In this document: positions 58,553 to 64,000 of the stretch, piece after piece | Position numbering within the stretch: position 1 is the stretch's first letter | Layout of the letters: every line of letters begins with the position of its first letter | Made by a program: the position numbers and the translations under genes | Assembly: GCA_016871315.1 (NCBI GenBank) | Contig: VFZE01000006.1 | Coordinates: 62,001 to 126,000 of the forward strand | Length of the DNA: 64,000 nucleotides | DNA from: Acidimicrobiia bacterium | GTDB lineage: Bacteria > Acidobacteriota > Terriglobia > Bryobacterales > Bryobacteraceae | Direction: 5' to 3' | The notes under the pieces: generated by a model | The model's database searches: none | Told to the model about the DNA's origin: nothing | What the model saw: only the letters and a program-made list of their open reading frames with translations

Positions 58553-60034
58553 GTGGCAGAGCGGGATCTACATTCGCATCTCATCGGCGGCGCGCGCAGG
58601 CGCGCCATCTTGAACCTCGTGTGGGAGCAGGGCGCCATCGGCCTCACTTGCGCGATGGGCGGGGCCGTCGTCCTGCTCCTGCTCGGCACTCAGATCCTGG
58701 AATGGTACTGGCTCGCCGTACTCTTCGCCGCCGGCGCCGCCTGCGGCCTCTGGCGAACTCTCTCCCGGCTGCCTGACTCCTACACCGTCGCCCAGCAGGT
58801 CGACCGCCGCCTCGGTCTGCACGACGCTCTCTCCACCGCCTGGCATTTTCAATCCTCCGATGCCGCCATCGCCGCCGTGCAGCGCGAGGCCGCTTCCCGC
58901 ATGGCTGCCTCCGCCGTACCCGCCGCCGCCATTCCCTTCCGTATCCCGCGTCACCTCTACATCACCTGCGCCGTCACCTTCGTCGCCGCCTCGCTTTTCC
59001 TCGTCCGCTACGGCATCCGCGGTTCGCTCGACCTCCGCGCTCCTCTTGTCGAAGCCGTCGCAGACTTCTTCCGCCCCGGCCGCGACGTCGTCGCCCGCGC
59101 CAAGAAGAGTCCCAAGCTCCCGCAAGAGTCTCCCTACGCCCTCACTCTCGACGACGGTCAGAAGGCTGCCCAGGATCTCGACGCCGCCTCCGAAAACGCT
59201 CTCCAGGAAACTCTCACTCCCGATGTCGACAACCTCGACACTCGATCCGCGGAACGCACCCAGAAAGCCAACGTCAAAGCCCAGGGCGAGGAAGGAGGCG
59301 AGGAGGAGGAATCCGGCGAGGAGGGCGAACCTGGCGAAGGAGCCGATTCCAAGCAGGGCGCACAAGGCAACGGAGAACCCAAGGACGGCGCGCAGCAGGC
59401 CGCGCCCAAGAACCAGGAAAGCTCCAGCCTCCTCGACAAAATGCGCGACGCCATGGCCAACCTCATGTCGAAGCTCAAAATCCCGCCACAGGCTGGCCAA
59501 ACCTCATCCGCAAAGAACGCCAAGGGCCAAAGCGCGGGCAAGCGCGAACAAGCCTCCCAAAAAGGCAAGCAGGGTGACGGCCAGCCCCAAGGCGAAGGCG
59601 CCCCGAGCGACGACGCCGAAACCAGCGCACAGGCCCAGGGCGAACAGCAGGCCCAGGCAGGGCAGGGAAACAGCGCCGACAAGGGCGCTGACCAAAGCGC
59701 ATCCAACGAATCCAAAAGCGGAATGGGCAAGCAGGACGGCGACAAGGCTCTCAAGGACGCCGAGCAACTTGCCGCCATGGGCAAACTCAGCGAGATTTTC
59801 GGTAAGCGCGCCGCCAACGTCACCGGTGAAGTGATGGTCGAGGTCACCTCCAGCAAGCAGCAGCAGCTCCGGACCGCCTACTCCAAGAGCGGCGCAACAC
59901 ACAAAGAGTCCGGCGGCGAAATCCGCCGCGACGAAGTCCCCCTTGAACTCCAGCAGTACGTCCTTCAGTACTTTGAAAAAGTCCGCCAGGCCGAACAGCC
60001 CGCCCGCGCTCCCGCTCAAAACCGCGACCGCTGA
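58553..60034 (+). CDS. Membrane protein with long low-complexity charged tail
   Basis: A 493-residue protein starting at GTG. Three hydrophobic segments occupy the first 165 residues (AIGLTCAMGGAVVLLLLGTQIL, YWLAVLFAAGAACGLW, LYITCAVTFVAASLFLVRYGI). VAQQVDRRLGLHDALSTAWHF lies between the second and third, as in DUF4175-like proteins. Residues about 225-405 are low complexity: Glu/Gly-rich, then Gln/Ala/Gly/Lys-rich. A conserved-looking tail ends the protein (AEQLAAMGKLSEIFGKRAANVTGEVMVEV, then EVPLELQQYVLQYFEKVRQAEQP). Function unknown; possibly the partner of an upstream MoxR/VWA-type set not seen here. Confidence 0.72.
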   Translation: MAERDLHSHLIGGARRRAILNLVWEQGAIGLTCAMGGAVVLLLLGTQILEWYWLAVLFAAGAACGLWRTLSRLPDSYTVAQQVDRRLGLHDALSTAWHFQSSDAAIAAVQREAASRMAASAVPAAAIPFRIPRHLYITCAVTFVAASLFLVRYGIRGSLDLRAPLVEAVADFFRPGRDVVARAKKSPKLPQESPYALTLDDGQKAAQDLDAASENALQETLTPDVDNLDTRSAERTQKANVKAQGEEGGEEEESGEEGEPGEGADSKQGAQGNGEPKDGAQQAAPKNQESSSLLDKMRDAMANLMSKLKIPPQAGQTSSAKNAKGQSAGKREQASQKGKQGDGQPQGEGAPSDDAETSAQAQGEQQAQAGQGNSADKGADQSASNESKSGMGKQDGDKALKDAEQLAAMGKLSEIFGKRAANVTGEVMVEVTSSKQQQLRTAYSKSGATHKESGGEIRRDEVPLELQQYVLQYFEKVRQAEQPARAPAQNRDR

Positions 60035-60072
60035 AGCCCCCCATCGCCCGTCCATCTGTTATCCTACGCGCC

Positions 60073-61248
60073 ATGAGATGGCTTGTCCTCCTGTGCGCAG
60101 CCGCGGCCTTCGCCGACGGCCCCGTCGAATTCCGCCCTCACCTCATGGAAGGCAACATCGGCGGCGGCTACGCCGTCATGGTCGCCGACCTCAACAAAGA
60201 CGGTAAGCCCGACGTCGTCGGCCTCACCCAGCGCATCCGTGAGCTCGCCTGGTATGAGAATCCCGGCTGGCAGCGTCACGTCCTCATCAACGATATGCCC
60301 GGCCTCGTCAACATGGCCGCCGCCGACATCGACGGCGACGGCATTCCGGAAATCTCCCTTCAAAACGAATTCAGCATGGTTGCCGCCAAGAGCCGCGGCC
60401 TGCAATGGCTGCTCCGCCACAAAAACGACCCCCGCCGGCTTTGGGAAAAACTCGCCGTTGATGAACTCACTACTTCCCACCACACGGTCTGGGCCGACAT
60501 CGATGGCGACGGCCGTAAGGAACTCATCAACGCCCCCTTGATCGGCGCCAACGCCCTCGCCCCCAAGTACGAAGATCATGTATCGCTCGTCTACTATCAC
60601 GTCCCCAAGGACTGGTCCGGCCCGTGGAAGCGAATGCTCATCGATGATTCTCTCTACGGCGTCCTTCACCGCGTCCGCGTGGTCCGCTGGGACGATGACA
60701 AGCGCGACGACCTTCTCACCACCAGCTTCTCAGGCATCACACTTCATCGCCTCGCCGGAAAAAAGTGGCAAAACACCCGCCTCTCCAAAGGCCATGAAGA
60801 GGAAGCCCCGCGCGCAGGCGCCAGCGACGTTGTCATGGCTCAGCTCGCCAAACGCCGCATCCTCGCCTCCGTCGAACCCTGGCACGGCAATGAAGTCGTC
60901 GTCTACACCGATGCCGGGGCGGGGAAGTGGCAGCGCCGCGTCATTTTCGACAACCTCGTCGAAGGTCACGAAATCTGTTCCGCCGATTTCAACGGCGACG
61001 GCCTCGATGACCTCGTCGCCGGCGACCGCGCCCGCGGCGGCAAAGGCAGTGCCCATGTTTTCTTCGCGCGCGATGGCACCGGAGCATCCTGGCATCACCT
61101 AGTCCTCGACCACGAGCAAATGTCCGGCTCAGGATGCGCCATCGCCGACATCAACGGCGACGGCCGCAAGGATTTCGTCATGATCGGCTCCGCCACTGGA
61201 AATCTCAAATGGTACGAGAATCTCGGCCCATCCGATAAGAAACCTTAA
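60073..61248 (+). CDS. Secreted VCBS/FG-GAP repeat protein
   Basis: A 391-residue exported protein (signal MRWLVLLCAAAAFADG) with about six FG-GAP/VCBS-type beta-propeller blades. Calcium-loop motifs recur: DLNKDGKPDVVGL, DIDGDGIPEISL, DIDGDGRKELIN, DFNGDGLDDLVAGD and DINGDGRKDFVMIG. It is likely a seven-bladed propeller that binds ligand at the cell surface. It lies directly upstream of the peroxidase fragment, with no recognisable promoter between. Confidence 0.85.
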   Translation: MRWLVLLCAAAAFADGPVEFRPHLMEGNIGGGYAVMVADLNKDGKPDVVGLTQRIRELAWYENPGWQRHVLINDMPGLVNMAAADIDGDGIPEISLQNEFSMVAAKSRGLQWLLRHKNDPRRLWEKLAVDELTTSHHTVWADIDGDGRKELINAPLIGANALAPKYEDHVSLVYYHVPKDWSGPWKRMLIDDSLYGVLHRVRVVRWDDDKRDDLLTTSFSGITLHRLAGKKWQNTRLSKGHEEEAPRAGASDVVMAQLAKRRILASVEPWHGNEVVVYTDAGAGKWQRRVIFDNLVEGHEICSADFNGDGLDDLVAGDRARGGKGSAHVFFARDGTGASWHHLVLDHEQMSGSGCAIADINGDGRKDFVMIGSATGNLKWYENLGPSDKKP

Positions 61249-61257
61249 CCTGCGTAA

Positions 61258-61935
61258 CCTTCTGAACCCCTCCGGGGTCTCAAAACAGAGGAAGGGAGGG
61301 ACGCGTGGCTCGCCACCGCCTTCTTTTCCAGCCTCGCCTCCCAGGCCGTCGCCCCGCCGCTTTCCACCGTCGAGATGAGCTTTGCCGGACGCACCTTCCC
61401 CGATATCGGAGCCAAGCTTCTCGCCCTCCGCCCTCTCGCCAAACAGATGGTTCATCCCGACGGCAGCCTTCTCGGACCTCACGCCCGCAGCCGCCTCACT
61501 ACTGCCGAACCCGGCCTCAACTTTGAAACCTACCGTGACCTGATCCAACAATCCTTCCGCCCCGAGTTCTGGAACTCCTCCCAAACCATCGAATCCGGTT
61601 CCCGCCGCTATGAACTCATGGCCTACAACTTCGCCCTCTTCTTCGGCATCGCCGTCCAGATGTACGAGGCCACGCTCACCGACGACCGCGTCAGGTTTGA
61701 ACGCGCTCCCTTCGACCATCCGCAGCTATGCGTGCCCGATGGCCATCCCGGCGATTCCTCGCAGGTCTCCGCGGGTGCCGCCGGCCAAGCTGCCGGCATC
61801 CTTCTCGCAATCCCCGCCGTGGGAGCCGCCGGAAACCTCTTCCCTCTGCGCACCTTCGCGGAACGCCTCCAGGGCATCAACGAGAATCGCGCCCACGCCA
61901 ATCTTCAACCCTGCTCGATCCCGTCCTTGCGCTAG
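61258..61935 (+). pseudogene. Cytochrome c peroxidase-family fragment
   Basis: The frame from 61258 is open after a TAA and contains an internal stretch typical of acidobacterial di-haem cytochrome c peroxidase-like proteins: AWLATAFFSSLASQAVAPPL, EMSFAGRTFPDIGAKLLALRPLAKQMVHPDGSLLG and YELMAYNFALFFGIAVQMYEATL. Both haem-binding CxxCH motifs, the signal peptide and the C-terminal half are missing. After about residue 145 the sequence turns Pro/Arg-rich and loses similarity, suggesting a frameshift or deletion junction. I read it as a decayed gene. The first ATG is at 61375. It abuts the convergent CocE-like gene (4-bp overlap). Confidence 0.65.
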
Positions 61936-63707
61936 CGCCGCGGCAGCACCGGCAGCTCCACGTACGACGCCCGCCCCGGCTCGTGATAAACCGTCTGCTC
62001 GGCCACCTTCACCTTCGTCCCCATCCCGAACTTCTCCCCCGTATTCGGGTTCCGGTCAAACTGCGGAAAGTGGCTGCTCGTAATGTCCACCCGGATCCGG
62101 TGCCCCACTCCGAACTCATTGCTCGTCCCCACCAGGTCGATCACAAACTCGTACACCTTGCCCGGCTCCACCAGCTTCGGTTTATCGGTCCCCTCACGGT
62201 ACCGTGCGCGAACGATCCCCTCCGCCACGCTGATCGCCCGCCCATCCGGATAAACATCCACCAGCTTCGCCACAAAATCCGTGTCCACCGCATCCGTGGA
62301 CGCCTGCAGCCCCACCTGCACCGGCCCGGTAATCTCCACCGGCGCCTTCAAAATCTCCGACGTATACACCAGCACGTCCCCGCGCGTCTCTATCGGCCGC
62401 TGATCCCGCGGCCCCGCGGGCGTCGGCGTCCCGCAACAATTATTCCCGCCCAGACTCGGCACCGGATTATCCGGATCATACCGGTACCGGTCCGGCTTCC
62501 CGCCAGCCTTCGGCGCATCCCAGCTCAGCCGCCCGTCGCCATGCAGCGAGTTCGCGCTGCCCCCGCTTGAAAGGTACATCTTGCGGTACTGCATTCTCGC
62601 CGGCGGATACTCCGCATGCTGCCGCCATTCGTTCCGACCCATGATGAACTCCGTCACCGGCGGCTTTCCATCCAACCCGTTCTTCACTCCCTTCAGCCAG
62701 TAATCGAAAAACTCCAGCTCCAGCGCATGCTGATCCACATGCGCGTGCGCCCCGAAATCCAGATCCCCGAACTTCTGCGAAGACCCGTGCCCCCACGGCC
62801 CGATCACCATCCGGCTCCCCTTCCGCGCCTGCTCCGTCGCCCCCTTCTTCGACATCCCCACATACCCGCGCAGCGTCCCCTGCGAAAAAATATCGAACCA
62901 TCCGCCGAACGTATGCACCGGAATCCCGATCCCGCCAAACACCTCCTCCGCATTCAGCTTCTTCCAGTATTCGTCGTAGTCCGGATGCGCGATCCAGTCC
63001 CGGTAGAACTGCGCGTTCCGCCCCGCCAGCTTCTGCATATCGGCCAGCGGCAGATGCCACAGCATCCGGTCATAGCGGATCGCGTCCGGCCCGCCCGCCA
63101 TCGTATGCGGACCCGTGTTCTGCATGATCCGCGACTCCTGCCGCACCGGTCCCCATCCGAAATTGAACGACAGCCGCCACCCGCCGTTCAGCGTGATCCA
63201 GTCGTGATAAAGGCTCGTCGCCGCCACCGCCGGGAACATCGCCACCAGGTGCGGCGGCTTCGCCATCGCCGCCCGCCACTGCACATGCCCTAGATACGAC
63301 CCGCCCTGCATCCCCACCTTCCCGTTTGACCAGCTTTGCCGCGCCGCCCATTCCACCGTGTCGTAGCCGTCCTCGATGTCGTCGCGGAACGGCTCCCATT
63401 TCCCCTCGCTCTCATGACGCCCGCGCACGTCCTGAAACACGTACACGTAGCCACGCTGCGCGAAGAACACCGCCGCGTCATACGCGCTCGGATACCGCTC
63501 CGTGCTGTACGGCGTGCGCGACACAATCACCGGATGCTTGCCTTCGCCCGCCGGCCGGTAAACGTCGGCGTACAGCTTCACCCCGTCACGCATCGGAACC
63601 GCAACCAGGTTCTCGATCACCACATCGTTCGACGGCGGATACGCAACCGGAAACTTCACCTGCGCCGCAAGAACCGGCGCCATCAACAGACAGGCTTTCC
63701 ATCGCAT
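61932..63707 (-). CDS. CocE/NonD-family hydrolase (X-Pro dipeptidyl-peptidase S15 fold)
   Basis: A 591-residue exported alpha/beta hydrolase (signal MRWKACLLMAPVLAAQ). It has VPMRDGVKLYADVYRPAGEGKHPVIVSRTPY at the front, the nucleophile elbow GMQGGSYLGHVQW (Ser137), the acid-region IPVHTFGGWFDIFSQGTLRGY, the His region WGHGSSQKF, and a C-terminal jelly-roll (GPVQVGLQASTDAVDTDFVAKLVDVYPDGRAI, then GHRIRVDITSSHFPQFDRNPNTG). Family members hydrolyse cocaine-type esters, glutaryl-7-ACA or X-Pro peptides. The natural substrate is not predictable. The gene starts 9 bp after the YfhO-like gene end, on the same strand. Confidence 0.92.
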   Translation of the reverse strand: MRWKACLLMAPVLAAQVKFPVAYPPSNDVVIENLVAVPMRDGVKLYADVYRPAGEGKHPVIVSRTPYSTERYPSAYDAAVFFAQRGYVYVFQDVRGRHESEGKWEPFRDDIEDGYDTVEWAARQSWSNGKVGMQGGSYLGHVQWRAAMAKPPHLVAMFPAVAATSLYHDWITLNGGWRLSFNFGWGPVRQESRIMQNTGPHTMAGGPDAIRYDRMLWHLPLADMQKLAGRNAQFYRDWIAHPDYDEYWKKLNAEEVFGGIGIPVHTFGGWFDIFSQGTLRGYVGMSKKGATEQARKGSRMVIGPWGHGSSQKFGDLDFGAHAHVDQHALELEFFDYWLKGVKNGLDGKPPVTEFIMGRNEWRQHAEYPPARMQYRKMYLSSGGSANSLHGDGRLSWDAPKAGGKPDRYRYDPDNPVPSLGGNNCCGTPTPAGPRDQRPIETRGDVLVYTSEILKAPVEITGPVQVGLQASTDAVDTDFVAKLVDVYPDGRAISVAEGIVRARYREGTDKPKLVEPGKVYEFVIDLVGTSNEFGVGHRIRVDITSSHFPQFDRNPNTGEKFGMGTKVKVAEQTVYHEPGRASYVELPVLPRR

Positions 63708-63716
63708 GCGCGTATC

Positions 63717-64000
63717 TTATCCTGATTTGGAAAGCCGCCACCACAGCAGGCCCCACACCGCCCAGCCCGCCAGGCTCACCAGCCAGCACCAGCTCAGCAG
63801 CTCCGGCTGGAACCTCCATAAAATATGATGCCGCCCCGCCGGCACTGTCATCCCGCGAAACGCCACGTTCGTGTATTCCAGCGGACGCTCCACGCCGTCC
63901 ACCCACGCCCGCCATCCCGGATAATGCGTCTCGGAGGAAACCAGGTACGTTGGCTCCGCTGCCTCCGTCACCAGCTCCACTTCACGCAGCCCGTAGCGCA
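63717..64000 (-). CDS. YfhO-like membrane protein, C-terminal end (partial)
   Basis: Only the last about 94 codons are in the window and the frame stays open to the right edge. The segment REVELVTEAAEPTYLVSSET, then HYPGWRAWVDGVERPLEYTNVAFRGMTVPAGRHHILWRF, is the characteristic C-terminal beta domain of YfhO-family GT-C proteins. One closing membrane helix follows (LVSLAGWAVWGLLWW). YfhO relatives act in lipid-linked glycosylation of cell-wall polymers. It is upstream of, and on the same strand as, the CocE-like gene. Confidence 0.8.
   Translation of the reverse strand, partial: RYGLREVELVTEAAEPTYLVSSETHYPGWRAWVDGVERPLEYTNVAFRGMTVPAGRHHILWRFQPELLSWCWLVSLAGWAVWGLLWWRLSKSG

Noticed and set aside
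1-64000. CRISPR arrays, rRNA and tRNA genes
   Set aside because: No regular repeat-spacer pattern, cloverleaf or rRNA-like stretch was noticed in the intergenic regions, which are nearly all below 250 bp. This was by eye only.

Overview
The window looks like a chromosomal segment of an acidobacterium, most plausibly of the Bryobacter/Solibacter lineage. This is inferred from gene content, not from a marker gene. The supporting content is a 1171-residue TonB-dependent receptor with an N-terminal carboxypeptidase-regulatory domain, a VWFA-related secreted protein, DUF1080-type secreted proteins, a secreted DinB-family protein, many high-GC hypothetical genes and an intact division/cell-wall (dcw) cluster. 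I saw no rRNA or tRNA gene, no CRISPR array and no transposase or integrase.

Layout. 1-2.6 kb: end of a hybrid histidine kinase (two receiver domains, the first lacking its phospho-acceptor Asp) and a two-PAS sensor kinase. 2.6-14.5 kb: housekeeping and secreted genes (PBP4-type carboxypeptidase, FmdB zinc ribbon, VWFA protein, AlkA-like glycosylase, gamma-glutamyltransferase, DinB protein, a kinase-like protein, an amidohydrolase, a lipoprotein). 14.5-21.6 kb: the TonB receptor, a two-domain DUF1080 protein, a secreted kinase-like protein and a serine hydrolase. 21.7-36.9 kb: dcw cluster in the order mraZ, rsmH, ftsL, ftsI, murE, mraY, murD, ftsW, murG, murC, ftsQ, ftsA, ftsZ. It is preceded by an 11-bp-periodic TGGT array that I read as the MraZ operator. 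murF is absent from its usual place, and murB and ddl are also absent. 36.9-41.0 kb: sugar kinase, zinc alcohol dehydrogenase and a GT39-like membrane glycosyltransferase.

41.1-52.5 kb is the most unusual region. On the minus strand there is a plasmid-RepA-like gene, then an NHLP (nitrile-hydratase-like leader) peptide with a Gly-Gly cleavage site, an HlyD-type adaptor, a C39 peptidase/ABC exporter, a second NHLM ABC protein and a degenerate cyclic-nucleotide-binding protein. Divergently there are a TolC-family channel, an eight-cysteine YkgJ-type protein with a C-terminal winged-helix/PqqD-like segment, and a second, short Gly-Gly leader peptide. Together they look like a peptide maturation and export system built around Cys-free core peptides. 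No lanthipeptide, radical SAM or YcaO enzyme is present. The YkgJ-type protein is the only candidate modification or recognition factor. Short ATGCACG-centred repeats are clustered around this region.

52.5-57.8 kb: five-gene minus-strand operon for an amino-sugar or lipid-linked glycan (GT2, sugar aminotransferase, WecD-like acetyltransferase, YhhQ transporter, polytopic membrane protein). 57.8-64 kb: SnoaL-like gene behind a structured leader, a membrane protein with a long low-complexity tail, a VCBS-repeat protein, a decayed cytochrome c peroxidase fragment, a CocE/NonD hydrolase and the end of a YfhO-like membrane protein. Start codons were moved inward from the longest ORF where a signal peptide, ribosome site or family N-terminus argued for it.
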